Assembly: GCA_030248295.1 (NCBI GenBank)
Contig: JASANH010000626.1
Coordinates: 1,116,001 to 1,180,000 of the forward strand
From: Mesodorylaimus sp. YZB2_4
Taxonomy: Eukaryota > Nematoda > Enoplea > Dorylaimida > Dorylaimidae
DNA length: 64,000 nucleotides
Direction of reading: 5' to 3'
Shown: piece by piece, positions 1 to 11,446 of the stretch
Numbering within the stretch: the first letter of the stretch is position 1
Layout of the letters: each line of letters begins with the position of its first letter
Notes under the pieces: model-generated
Told to the model about the DNA's origin: nothing
The model's input: the letters and a program-made list of their open reading frames with translations, nothing else
The model's database searches: none
Program-made: the position numbers and the translations under genes

Positions 1-670
1 ATTTTTAAAGGGAATAATAGACTAGTAGCTGCGAAAGTAAAGACTTCAGGCCTGTAAAATGTGGAAATGCACTCGCACTGTTCAGGGGTCGATTTACGAT
101 TAATTTAAGTCCAAGCAGCTGCTTCATGAAAAGACTGCCCAGGCGTAGCAAAAGACATTTACTGATTATATCAAATATAGCAGCTATTAACTTTTAGCTG
201 CCTGTCCTCTGGCTCTGGCTTATCGACCTTGCCAAGCTCCTTTTTGTCTTTCCTTCCTTTTCTGTTCTGCCCATGTGTACCTAGGCCTAGGCGCACAGTT
301 GGATGAATAGATTCATCCAACTGTGTGCCTAGGTATAGCCAAGTCCTGATATGCACAGTACCTCTGGGTGGATAGAGTTACCACAAGACAAAACCCATCC
401 ATCACACTGCTCAGGCTGGCTAAACTAGTCTGCCTGCATTCTTCCCGGGCTGGCAGCAATATTGATTTTTAGTTAGTGCCAGCCACTCAACAAGCGAGAA
501 CGTGAGTTTTGGCTGCACCATTTCGTCTCTTTCACTGTTCCAACGTCGCACGGTGAGCGTGGTAAGTCTTCTCTACTATGTATGTTTATGTTACTTGATG
601 ACATGGTCTCTCTTGACATCTGAATTTTTTTAGACTTTCAATTCATAAAAAGAAACGAAACGAAACAAAA
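1..670. other. intergenic / 5' flank with a 48-bp hairpin
   Basis: No gene is recognised here. The only structured element is the short inverted repeat at 286-333, listed separately. The stretch just before the start codon at 671 is A-rich (aaacgaaacgaaac repeats). The window edge may cut an upstream gene. Confidence 0.5.
286..333. repeat. near-perfect inverted repeat, 23-bp arms, 2-nt loop
   Basis: The left arm 286-308 is the reverse complement of the right arm 311-333 with one mismatch (gcgcac against gtgtgc), separated by AG. It would form a long hairpin in DNA or RNA. It has the same total length (48 bp) as the perfect palindrome at 46124-46171. Confidence 0.85.
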
Positions 671-1695
671 ATGGCGTTTTCAAGATTTTCTTCGATGAAG
701 CCGGACATGGATGCCCTGCAGGACGAATTCACTAAATACCTAATAATCGCCCGGGAAAGAGGAACGGCCTCACAAGAAGCTGCAAAATCTGGCGCTATGG
801 CTAAAATAGCTGATTTGAAGCAACGTGTGCAGGACAAAATCGATACTATCCGGGGTCTCGAAAAATTGAGACCTGAGGAATACGAAGCAGTCGCAAAATT
901 CATGCAGCAAGTAAAAGACCTGAGAGAACAACCACCACCACCTCCGCTAAAACGTCCCGAAGGCCTGGAATTGAACCTGATTGGCGTGGCTCTGTTTTCT
1001 GGGGATGAACTCGTCAGCAAGACCATTCGTCGCGTGACAAAAAGCAAGTACTCGCACGTGGCGCTGCTCTTGCACGATGTTACGAAAGACCCCACCGACA
1101 TCGACGGGTGGTACGTGTATTCGGCCAATGGTAGCGCCTCACAGATTATGGCCGATCGAAGGCTGCCTCAAGTGCAGTTGGAGAAATGGACTGAAACTAT
1201 CGCGGGTATGGCATGTCTATAGCAGAATCCTTGTAGAGGACACGAGTGCTGATGTAACAGGCCATGAGTTATCCACACGTTTAGTCAAGTTCTTCTATCC
1301 TGTTATCTGTGGGTCATCTGTGTCATTTTTCAGCTTACGAGGGTGCAGTCGTAACGAGGCTTTTGAATTTCGAATCCGAATCTGTGCCCTCACCTACCGG
1401 TATAACCGAATTGGTCGACAAGTACATCGGCTTGCCATACGAGAACCAATTATTGATAATGCTAAAGGCTATGAATCGTTCCAATGTGGAGAATGAGCGC
1501 AGTGCCGATAGCGCATTCTGTAGCGAGATCTGCTACCGTTTTCTCGCCGCCGCCAACGTCCTCGAGGACACCGAAGTACCCGAGAACGTGTGGCCGAAGG
1601 ATTTCGGAGACGAAGGGCATCGACTCAAACTGATCGGGGCCACGTGGGCGGAAGTTGTTTTGATCAAGGGCAAACTTCCCACTGCGCCCGCGTGA
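671..1695 (+). CDS. permuted papain-fold amidase/hydrolase (YaeF/YiiX, C92-like)
   Basis: Two-exon model, 671-1205 and 1334-1695, joined in phase (GT at 1206, AG at 1333), giving about 298 residues. The N-terminal 90 residues are polar and helical, with no signal peptide, and end in a run of six prolines. The catalytic-type region starts near residue 100: His129 lies in SKYSHVALLL and Cys241 in SAFCSEICYRF. This His-before-Cys order is the circularly permuted NlpC/P60 arrangement of the YaeF/YiiX group, which contains cysteine amidases and hydrolases. By family, the likely activity is hydrolysis of an amide or ester in a peptide or lipid; the substrate cannot be read from the sequence. The start is the first ATG after an A-rich leader. 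The exact family is an inference from the motifs. Confidence 0.72.
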
Positions 1696-4452
1696 GTGTC
1701 TGAAAATCAGGGTAGCTTCGTGGATTGGGTCTATATATTCAAGCTACCTATCTCATGCCAGGTCGGAGTCGTGCTAGTATAGGTGTAGGTGCGTGTGTTA
1801 TACTCGTGCTGTACGGTATTGTATGTGCTTCCTTGTACACTGTGTGCTATTTCTATTCCTTATATTCTACCTGACTTTGCCGATTGCCCGTGCTATCCAA
1901 TAAGTGTCAACCATTTTATGCTTTGAAAATGGTCTTCTATTAGAATCTAGTTTTGGCGACAGACTTACGAATAATTACTGGCCCCTGAAAAGGCATACAC
2001 ACAACATTGGGGCGACTTCATTGGATAAACTGGATTGATGCTTACATAGACAATAAGATTGATTCTTTTTCGCACTTGAAGAGTTTAGCCTGCAGTCCCA
2101 CTGTTGGCGTTCACAAAAGAAGTGCCCGTCCGCAAGTGGGGAAGAGAGCTGTCCCATCTGTTCAAATCAACATAGCGTAGGACGTGAAAGATGTTCTCGG
2201 GACTTGTTTCACAAAATATACGGGACGAGTATAACCAAGATTTAAGTCCCTATGGGTGCAATCAACCTTCCTCAAAATGCCGACGTCCAATCACGCCATG
2301 GCCACTAGATATCCCGCTATTGCATACTCGTATTCTTGCTCCTCTTGTCTTGGTTTGCCACACACTCAAAAATTCAATGCTGTCGAGTGCGTTGACGTCA
2401 CTCATTGTCAGATTGATACCGTCACGCCATATAAGTACTCTGGCGTTGTACTGTACTCGCACTATAAATCGTAATTTGAAAATAAAGTTTCTTATTCCAT
2501 CAGATTCGTACTTGTACCCGTCATTAAGTACGCTTGCCACCGCACGCGACTGCAGTAGTTGGTCTGGTGTCCACCTGCTCGAATGATCTGCTGACCTAAT
2601 CGAGTTTGGTTTAGTCTATTCGAATTACCTCGTTATGAGTTATTTATGCCCATTCCATGCCCGCAGCAAAATTGCTTGCTCGTGTCCATGAGAGACATAA
2701 AAGATCTTTTTCTGGCTCGATGAGCATTATGTGTTTGTGTGTGTGTCGTGTGTCTGTCACGGGCCCACTATCACTATATGATCATAGTGACAGTGGGGCC
2801 GTTGGTCTTCGTCTTTCTTGTCATACCTGTTCGGTCAGCACAGTATCAATTGTTAATGGCTTCCTAAACCTCTTGATCATGTGTGCAGCGGCGGAAGGAC
2901 AAAATTTGTTTGGTAATGTTTCCATCACAGTTTGACCTTTCCACTTGTGTTGTTTCAAGCATCTTTCTTTTCCTGGTGCATGCTCCTGTTTGACAAAACT
3001 GATGAAAGTGTTGATGCAGGGTTGATGGTTTCATCAGGCTGCGGGCGTTTCGATTTTTCCGCTCACTCATGTTTGTAAAATCTTTCTGTCTTTCCAGTGG
3101 ACAGAAATGTGCACGTGAGTGACGAGTTAAACTAATCCTTGTGCACGTTTGCAGTTTCGGCAATTCGTGACAAGGAAACTAGTGAAAATCTTTACGGGTC
3201 TGGTGCTACAAATGGACCATTCCCCAACAAATTTAGTCCCTCCCCACTGAACATGAACATTGATCAAGAGTTTGGGGAAGCTTTCCAGTAAACACCCAGC
3301 TCAGGCAATGCAAGCATCCCCCCTCCCCACCGGGCTCCAGGCTGGGCAGTTGGTCGTCTCCTAGGTTAGGCGCCGGTGAAGGTGAGTCCTCAATGCTAAT
3401 AAATAATGTACGTCGTGCCTTCACCGCTGATAATATAAGGCACGAAAATAAATTTCGATGCGTCCATAATTTCGAATTTTTCGAAATAATTCTCGCTAGT
3501 TTTCACCCATTTTTTAAAAATTTTGCAGGTGCAATAATTATTTTGCACATGCCATAAATGTTAGACAGTCCACCTGTCACAAGGCTTCTTTATAAGTTGT
3601 GGCACCCCAAAATGGTTTCTTTTGCGACAGATGCCGGTCTGTCACGTGGGGCACGCCACGAGACGTGACCAATACGGCCACATGGCCATGCACATGCTAG
3701 AAGTGACTTCTCTCACGGGAGGTGCTTATCATCTTTGCGTTCCTTGGGGTCATAGCAGTTTTTGCCGCTCTAGCAGCTGAGTTGTAATGATTGGCATTCC
3801 GAAAGAGTGCTACGTATTGATATGGTTAAGCTATCTTGGTCACACTGTAACTGGAAATGTTATCACCAGGGAGAACACTGGACGTAGACTGAGAACAAGC
3901 TCTCCTTCCTAATATAGTCTTATCGCCTTTTCGTATTACGTACCGAGATAGTAATAATGCCAAAGCTCCTAATGCTCTTAGGCTCCGTGAGCGTCAAAAT
4001 ATCCATTGTAATAGGATAAGATTTGTACAGGATGTTAGGTACTTGCGTGATTGTCGCGTCGGTACATACTTTGCGTGAGCGAGTGCGATGTTGAAAAACA
4101 GATGTTCACCTGCCACTTACAGCTATTTTCCTTAGGCTGACGGGGGCATCGGTCGAATAAAGGCTTTCTCACGAGTTCTAATCATTATCGGATTGTACTG
4201 CGTGCAGTCGAGTGAAAATATTTTCATCCGCAAACTACTCCGAGATTGAGGGGAACACTGTCATATACGTTTGTTCCTGCAGAAAAAAGTCAAGATTGGT
4301 CATTGCGATACGTCTAGTCCTTTCGAAAAGACAAACATTCGGGTGTCAGTCTGACTCGCCTCGTCCTGCATCACCGAGTCTGCCAGGCTTGTCGTTTATC
4401 CGACCCTCATATCTTTAAATCAGTCAGTGCCACTGCGGCGGGTGATGCAGTC
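1696..4452. other. intergenic, no gene recognised
   Basis: About 2.7 kb holding only short open frames without splice-consistent partners or family similarity. It contains an imperfect palindrome at 2761-2800 and GT-rich simple sequence near 2730-2750. The promoter of the following GPCR must lie in its 3' part, but no clear TATA box was identified. Confidence 0.5.
2761..2800. repeat. imperfect palindrome (~40 bp)
   Basis: The left half (cccactatcactata) is repeated in inverted form in the right half (tcatagtgacagtgggg) around a tatgatca centre, with one mismatch and small indels. No function is evident; it resembles the other short palindromes of the window only in being a self-complementary block of 40-48 bp. 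Confidence 0.6.
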
Positions 4453-5665
4453 ATGGTTGCCACATTGGCCAACTTCTCAAATATGCTTGATCAGAACGAG
4501 ACCACAGACGAGTACGACCCATTCACACTGACCGACCCCATAGAAGATCGTATATTCGGCATCATCATGGTCATGTATACGATCGGGTTCGTTGGTCCGT
4601 ACGTAGCATGCTTATGGGTCTTCGCCACAGACCCCGAAATGGCCAGCAGGCCTTGTTATCGTATCATTTTCCATATCGGTGTCTCGGACGTCATCCAAGG
4701 CGTGACCAATGGCATTGGTGGGGGTGTCATGAGCATCCTACGCGTGGCCCCATTCGAAGCGAACAAACGGATAGGCAGCATTTTGGAAGGGTCTTGGATG
4801 GCTTACAGTATCCTGGTCAATCTACTGGCCTTCAATCGATTCATACAAGTCTGCTTCTCGAACAGGGCCAATTATGTGTTCACCAAACGCAGTACCAGCG
4901 TGTACATCGCAATCTGCTGGGCGTACGGTATTACAGCATGCGTGCTATACAACACGCCTTTGATCGATATCGTCTACTACCCCGAAATGTACTTGTGGGG
5001 CTACAATGTAAACCCCGCGTCGGTCATATGCGGATACGTGGAAGAGGCGCTGGATTTGTTCCAGCTGCTCTGCATGATCATTTGGTACATCGGCATATTT
5101 GTACGCTTGAAAATTCAGGTAGATAGCGTGAGCATGACCTATCTTGATCATATCTGTGCCATGAGTCAAACTGATTTCTGTTTTAGACAAAGCAAATTAC
5201 CACAAACAAAGGACAGATCAGCAAGAAGGAGCTGCACGTGGTCATGCAGTCGCTGCTAATCTGCTGCCTGATCTTTGCCACTTGTTTCGGATTCTTTGTC
5301 GTACCCCAAATCACAGGAAATAATCGATACGCCACTTTCGTGTGCAATCTGGTTTGGTTGACCAACTGCGGCTGTAATCCCATCATATACATGGCTTTCA
5401 ATAAGTGAGTGAGCCTTTTTTCTAAAAATAACCTGCTTGCCTGTTTATATATTTACAGCAGCCTTATTATTCCAGGACGCTTCGTCGCAAAGTTTTTGGA
5501 CTTCTTGGAAAAGAAGCCGTTGGTGTAACAGTCGGGCAACCAACTATGGTTTCGGCAGTTCATGCAAGAAATATACGAAGCCCCGTAAAGGGCAACATCA
5601 CGCGAGTCGAGCCTATGATTACTAACGCTCCACAACGGCATCACGTTGCAGTGACGCACTATTGA
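4453..5665 (+). CDS. Srx-like 7TM chemoreceptor GPCR 1
   Basis: Three exons, 4453-5118, 5187-5404 and 5476-5665, all in phase, giving about 357 residues. The protein has a short glycosylatable N-terminus (NFS, NET) and seven hydrophobic segments. TM3 ends with LLAFNRF in place of DRY, and TM7 carries NPIIY followed by MAFNK. The extracellular Cys in RPCYRIIF pairs plausibly with Cys in VICGYVEE. These features match the nematode-type serpentine receptor class Srx/Srsx, which detect environmental or peptide signals through G proteins. It is clearly paralogous to the receptor on the opposite strand at 14482-15781, with the same intron positions after the TM5 loop and after TM7. The ligand is unknown. 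Confidence 0.85.
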
Positions 5666-6279
5666 CACTGAAGCCTCTCACACACTCCAAGTCAAAGGGT
5701 ATCCACAGTGATGATAAGAGCAGACACGCCTCATATCTCATCAGATGACGAGTTCAGACGAGATCTGCGGCATTACTATAGTTGTACTGTATTTGCTCTT
5801 GACCTGTGACTGATTAGAATTATCTGAAGTAAGGATATATTTACAGTCACTTGAGCGTGAAGTTCAAATCCATCACTTTTCTCTGCGAAACTATAATATG
5901 CTATTTCCTGTGATACAGTACACAATGTTCCTACGATTAGTCAATGGTAACACAGGCGACCTAAATACGAGCAACTAATCCTACACTGCATCTACGTACA
6001 CTTGATTTTAGAATGACAGACCACCGTGCGATCGGTCGGGCATTGGGGATAGAAAGTGGGCAAGAGTGCGAATACCATCAGTAACAATCCAAAGGTCACA
6101 CGGGGACATGCTTATCGTGAGATCACACTATCTCTGGACTCACACTCAAACAATCGTTACATAAAGAACAAAGTTGCTAATACTTGCAACGCAAGCATGG
6201 CATACCCGTACCATGCAGATACAAGGAGGCATTTGTGAGACTGGCTCAAGAAGTTTGCCAGAAAACTTTTGATTCCAAT
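5666..6279. other. intergenic, no gene recognised
   Basis: Spacer between GPCR 1 and the first copy of the glycine-rich gene. No coding exon or RNA gene was identified. The duplicated block shared with 22314-23413 begins at about 6280. Confidence 0.5.
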
Positions 6280-7372
6280 GTGGGAGTGCGCTCAAGAAGA
6301 TCCGCGTTTGTTTTGGTTCAGGGAGTGTTTATTTTATAATAACAGCACCAACCACGCATCCGGCTGGGCTGAGATATTAGCCAAGGCAGAATGAGGAGGA
6401 ACAATCTTCTGCTTCTGACGGGAACAAAGACTCGAACGGGATGAAAACAACCATCGCGATCATTCTGACTTGTCTGGCCGCCGATGCCCTGGCCAGGAAC
6501 CTGAGGCCGATTCGGGATGAGACTACTGATCAAAGTGGTGAGTGCATAGGAGAGGAGGCCCCGACAACATGATCAAGAGACAGCTGTCACTTCCGTCCCT
6601 GGCACAAATAAGCTGTTTTCCTGTGCAGGTGGGAAGAACGTCAACAACGGCGGTGCTGGAGGCAGCGGCGGCAATGGAGGGCACGGACAGATCAACAATG
6701 TGCTAGGAGTTGGACAGCCACAGTCGCAACCCCAGCCACAATCTGACCCCATTACTCTACCAGAACCCTCCAGGCACAGACCAAGAGTCGCGCGCGAAAC
6801 CATAAACAACGGTGGTGCTGGTAGCAATGGGGGACACGGTGGTCACGGCCAAGTCAACAATGGAGTTGGCCAACAGCCCCCTCCCCAACCTGAACCGCCT
6901 AAGCGTCGCAGACCCAGGGTCGCTCGCGATACTAATACTGGTGGTGCTGGCGGCAATGGGGGACATGGTGGCCATGGACAGCTCAATGATTTCGGCAATG
7001 GTCAGCAACAACCACAACCTGCGCCACAACCAGAACTTCCAGAACGTCGTCGACCGAGGATCGCACGCGACACCAACAACGGGGTGCTGGTGGCAACGGC
7101 GGCAACGGCCAAGTCAACAACCTCGGCAGTGGACAGCAACAGCCAGGCCCTGAACCCGAACTGCCATCTCGCACTCGACAAAGGCTTCCTCGCGAAACTA
7201 CCAACACGGACAGCAATGGTGGCAACGGAGGAAATGGAGGCCACGGTCAAGTCAACAACCTCGCCAGCCCGCAAGAGTCCCAGGGAAACGAGCCAGTGCA
7301 TCGTCATGGCTGAAAATAGAAAGATAGATTAAGCATGCTTGGCATGGGGTGGCTTGTACGAGTGCTCTTTTC
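6280..7372 (+). repeat. segmental duplication, copy 1 (with 22314-23413)
   Basis: A block of about 1.1 kb that is nearly identical to 22314-23413 and in the same orientation. It includes about 160 bp of 5' flank with a TATA-like tttataat (about 6333-6340), both exons, the intron and a short 3' flank. The identity stops abruptly on both sides. The flanking genes are not duplicated with it. Confidence 0.9.
6441..7332 (+). CDS. glycine-rich secreted repeat precursor, copy 1 (frameshifted)
   Basis: Exons 6441-6537 and 6629-7332 encode a signal peptide of about 18 residues (MKTTIAIILTCLAADALA) followed by repeat units like those of copy 2. Units 1-3 are intact: a Gly/Asn/His block, a Gln/Pro linker, then a basic R-P-R-x-A-R motif. 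At about 7082-7100, early in unit 4, this copy has lost one G of a G-run and nine further bases present in copy 2. From there the frame shifts and runs to a stop at 7332, replacing units 4 and 5 with an unrelated Ala/Ser/Thr-rich tail of about 90 residues. The gene may still yield the first three units, or may be decaying. Function unknown; the layout suggests a secreted multi-peptide precursor. Confidence 0.7.
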
Positions 7373-7638
7373 CGCCACGCCAGTTAGTCAAAATCGTCCC
7401 ACCAAATGCACGTTTGATCGATCACTTTTACTCTAGCCCAATTTCAGTTAATATTTGCTCAAATTAAACTCAAAAAAGACAGGTTCAACATTCAAGAAAA
7501 CAGGGCTCGAATTCTTCACTTACATACGATGAAGGAGCATTGCTCGAACGAACAAAGACCGGTGCGCCTTAATCCGAACCCAAAGAAAAACAAGCTTAAA
7601 AGATCAGGTCATCCAATTCCGATAACCTTGCCTTCTGT

Positions 7639-9451
7639 TTATTCCTTGAAAAAGTGGGGAATCTGTTCGCCCGTCAGAAACTTCCTCTCGACTCCCTTCT
7701 CGGTGATTGTAGCCAATCGAATTATTCCACCACTGCTTCCATCGCGACTCATAGCCAAGGCGATGGCTGAAACGGAAATGCGCTCACGAAACGGCATGAC
7801 TGTGCAGCGTGTGCCCCACTCGGCGATGGCAGAGGAGACGTGTCATTCCCTTGGTCAGTGGCCCCGTCTGACCCATGTAGAGTGTCCGACAATGAGTTAG
7901 CTTTTTTGATAACAGTAAACTGGTGGGCGGAGCGGTAATTTTTACGGCGGTGTTGATGTATCCAGTTCGTGTGACTGATCAGCGGCTTTTTTCAAAAGTT
8001 TGTTTGTCATGAAGACTGTCTAAATACCTGGAAATCGACCACCGAGCTGTGATTCCGTATCTGATGCGAAAGAACAAAGCTGACACAGAGATCCATGATA
8101 AACACATGACTTTTTTGTGGGAAGCGTGCCACCTCGCAGTACCAGCTTTCTTCTTTCGCATCAAATACCGAGTTACAGCTCGGTGGTCAATTTCAAGGTC
8201 CATTTCCAGGCATTTGTCATGACTAACAAACTTTTCAAGAAAGCGACTCCCCAGCCACAAGAGCTGGGCTGACCAAAACTTCCTCACTCACACTCATAAA
8301 AATAGGCGTTCTATCTGACGGTGTGCTTCACTTCACACGGCACCACTGCTTTATTGGAAAGCCAACTCATTGTCGGACACCCCTCGTATCTGGCCCCGCG
8401 GCCTACCGTTCTTGACGAATTCTTCGCAGTCTTGGCGAGTCATGCCAGTGCGATAGTTCTGGTCCAGATAGCCATAAATATAAGAACTGCCCGAGCCCCC
8501 ACTGCCCAACGGTTGACGGATAATCATGCCTCCCAACGGAATCGAATACACCTGCACAAAAGACGAGGTTAACTTATACCGTTTGGAGCGACTGGAATCC
8601 CACTGTTCAAAAGTAACTCACCTGGCCTCCCAGTTTCTTATCCCAGCCAGCGACAATAATACCAGCCGTGAAATCATCGCGATAACGGTAGCACATGCTG
8701 CGGAAAACTTCGGCGGCCACGTGCACTGGGGGCGGGTATCCGTGCTCCACCCTGAAAATCATTTGCGGCAACAGTGGCTGAAACAGACAATTTCAAACGT
8801 ACTCGTAAACGCTAAGCTGATAATTGACCACGTCCGTAATGGCTTGCGTGTCGGCCGCAGAGCCCGAACGGAGACAACAAATGTGCGAAGTGACGTCGGT
8901 GATCTTGTTCGACATACGATGTACGATCAACGAGCTGCAAATCAGGGGACACTTGGTAAGAGGCAAGGGTGACGAATCCTCATGCTGCCGGCAGACAGAT
9001 CATAATGTTAATCGGAGATTTGACGAGACACTCTAGTAAAACCCCCAGGCTCCGACAATTACACAAGCTGTAACGGTGAAACACACAGTTCCAAAGAAAG
9101 GGCATGTAGATGTGTGGCTGTAATACCACAAACAGCCCAGGCATCCTACCCGCTGTCAAAAGTTTTCCGACTTACCCAGCGGATGTTCGACTATCGGCGC
9201 CCAAAACGACACCGCCATTGTATTCGGCAGCAATAATTGTCGTCTAAAACGAAATACGGAACATAAAAACAATAAGGAACAAGGTCAAAATGAGCGTGAA
9301 ACGCATAAATATACCTTGGGAACAAAAAAAGTTAGGCCTCTGCAATGTGACATGGTAAAAAGCGGGCACTTACTCCCATGGATTCCTCTTTGCCGTAGGG
9401 CTTGAACGCATCTTGAGCTTCGCGAGCGACTAAACCAGCAGTGTAAGCCAT
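7639..9451 (-). CDS. PSMB6: 20S proteasome subunit beta-1 (beta type-6)
   Basis: Six exons on the minus strand: 9451-9374, 9243-9176, 8934-8803, 8751-8622, 8551-8407 and 7766-7639, total 226 residues; every junction keeps phase. A 26-residue propeptide ends in ESMG, and cleavage exposes Thr27 ([11 protein letters not shown]) as the N-terminal nucleophile. [25 protein letters not shown] and SRDGSSGG are the family's conserved active-site and core segments. Beta-1 carries the caspase-like activity of the 20S core, cutting after acidic residues. The human protein is 239 residues. One intron (8752-8802) is only 51 nt. The last intron, 7767-8406, is 640 nt and holds a large inverted repeat. AATAAA overlaps the stop codon. 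Confidence 0.97.
7984..8244. repeat. large inverted repeat (~98-bp arms, ~60-nt loop) in PSMB6 intron
   Basis: The left arm, about 7984-8081, pairs with the right arm, about 8142-8244, with roughly 80 percent complementarity. Long uninterrupted stretches include gaccaccgagctgt and gatgcgaaagaa. The transcript would fold into one long hairpin. It lies wholly within the last intron of the proteasome gene. No transposase or clear target-site duplication was seen, so it could be a foldback/MITE-type element or an inverted duplication. Confidence 0.85.
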
Positions 9452-10549
9452 TGCTTTGAAATTACTCGATAATCGATTTGACAACTGAACTTCCCCACAA
9501 TCCAATCCCGATTCCCTACTCGACCATACTGCTGATGCACTGTCACTTACCGTCTTCGCGCACTCGGAAAAGCGATTTCAAGGCGTATACAAAAACGCGC
9601 TAGATTCAAACTCAAGAGCTCAAAAGGCTCTGTGACACGAGAAACTGAGCCGCTAATCTCCATTTGTGCGACCATTAAGTGAAGACACCGCTTAGCTACA
9701 ATACGAGCGTTGGTATATAATCTAGCATTTGGATCACCTTCGAAAAAATAAAAAATCTCAGGCCAATTTCGATGTGTCATTTACGTAAGAGGGCTCTGAT
9801 TTTCATGAATGAAGAGGGGTAATATGGTGCCAAGTAAACAAGTAGATTGCACGGGGTTGATACGATGGAAGCGCTTTCTCATAACCAGTGTTTTGTCACC
9901 ACGATCAGTTTGTCACTTGTACCCTCCTTTTATGTTCGCGTCGACCGACCGAGTACCTATACAATAGTGTACTGACCGTGAGTTGTGATCGAAGTATACT
10001 TTGGGCTCTTGTACAGCACATACCAGCATGCATCCCTGGCCCACATATACTGTTGAAGCAAGTTCATTTTGCTGCTGGACAATAGGAAACCCATGGGAAA
10101 GGGGGGTGAGAATCTATTTCCTTTCGCTGACAAAGTCTTGATCTAATACACACTGCGGATCGCATGTTAATCCTCAGCCAATGCGGAATTGAGTGAGCTC
10201 AGTCAGATCAGATATCTCTCGCTTTTATCTGGTAAGAAGATAGTGGGGGGGGGGGGGGGAAATGAGCGAAACTCGAATTGTGAAAATGAATCGACACGCA
10301 AAGGTGGCGTCGGCAGCAACGGCAGGGATGGAGACCGAATCAAACTAGAAAGCCACAACCTCAGCCTCAGAGAGGTCCCGCTTCTAACGAGGGCAGTCAA
10401 GAAATACAATAGTTTCTTACACTTTTTTGACCAATTGTGAGTCCGAACTTATCTATTTTTCCAGATGGTACCTCAGTACTTTCCTTGTAGGTCACAGCTA
10501 CGCTTTGTGCGGTATTTTGGCGATATGAGTAAACAGTAACCACGAGCCG
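9452..10549. other. intergenic, no gene recognised
   Basis: 5' flank of PSMB6 and spacer up to the SINE. It contains a run of 15 G at 10245-10259. Short open frames here show no domain or splice support. Confidence 0.5.
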
Positions 10550-10941
10550 TACTAAGGCAGTCGCGGTCGTGCAGCGGTTCGGCATTCGGCTCTCCGAATT
10601 GCTTGGGAGCGAGTTGCCTGGACTCGTCCCGGGTTCGATCTCCGGTGATTGAGGTCGGTTTGCGAACCGTAAACCCTCGCTGACCTTGTACGCCAGGCCG
10701 CGGATGACCCAGTACCGTCGAGGTGAGCTGAGTGGTGAGGAAGTCTGAGGAAGTTGGTGTCCAGTTCAGGATGCCCTCGCGGAGGTGCTCCTAGTGGAGG
10801 GAGACACGCAAAGGGACGCTGCTGTGTGTGCCAGTGCCGGTCCCCGCACAGCCCCGCTCAGAAGGTTGGACTGCTGGCCGGCTACAGGCAAAAACGGGCT
10901 TCGGCCCACAAAAAATCCAAAAAAACGAGCATACTAAGGCA
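10550..10941 (+). mobile_element. tRNA-derived SINE with target-site duplication
   Basis: The insert, 10560-10931, is flanked by identical 10-bp direct repeats, tactaaggca (10550-10559 and 10932-10941), the expected target-site duplication. The head resembles a tRNA: an A-box-like gtcgtgcagcgg (10566-10577) and a B-box ggttcgatctc (10632-10642), which would form an internal RNA polymerase III promoter. A non-tRNA body of about 270 bp follows. The 3' end is A-rich (cacaaaaaatccaaaaaaacg), as needed for LINE-driven retrotransposition. It encodes no protein. Confidence 0.82.
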
Positions 10942-11446
10942 TCGACATAAAGATATTCTTAGCTCAGCTAATTCTGCCAAAAAAGAATTATTTCTAGATT
11001 CAACAAGCAGTCCTTCCTCCTTGGGGATTCCATACAGCCAATGCAGAATTGCTTGGCGTATCTTATGACTGTTTTTTGCAAGACGTGGTCGGAGGAACCT
11101 TACGTTTTTTATAGATTTTTGCTTCTGATTTTACCCTTCGGCTTCAGAATGAAGGTCTTCAAGGACTCCTCAGACAGGCTTGACAACATCCCTGCTTGCT
11201 TCTACACGGTCAATATTGTCTTATGGCCTTGCAGTGAGACACTGTTGCCTGGTACATACTATGCAGGCGCTCGAGATCAAGGCACACACGGCTGCATCTT
11301 TTGACTCTTTGAATGACTTTTGGGACAGGTCTTATCGACACTCAGGTCAGATTAAAAACTCGCCTTGTTTTGTCTTCTCACACAGCTAACTGTTTTACTC
11401 AAGGAGTTCAACCGCTTCCCTTCTCCTATGGTCTATTTTTCGCACC
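10942..11446. other. intergenic, no gene recognised
   Basis: Between the SINE and the ionotropic receptor start. Open frames at 11041-11389 have no recognisable domain and no splice connection to the receptor, whose signal peptide begins at 11447. Confidence 0.45.

Noticed and set aside
7979-8287. 102-codon open frame through the PSMB6 intron hairpin
   Set aside because: Both arms read as coding only because they are inverted copies; there is no recognisable transposase motif and it lies within a proven intron.
10560-10655. Functional tRNA gene
   Set aside because: A-box and B-box are present, but no complete cloverleaf can be drawn, and the segment is the head of a longer insert with target-site duplication.
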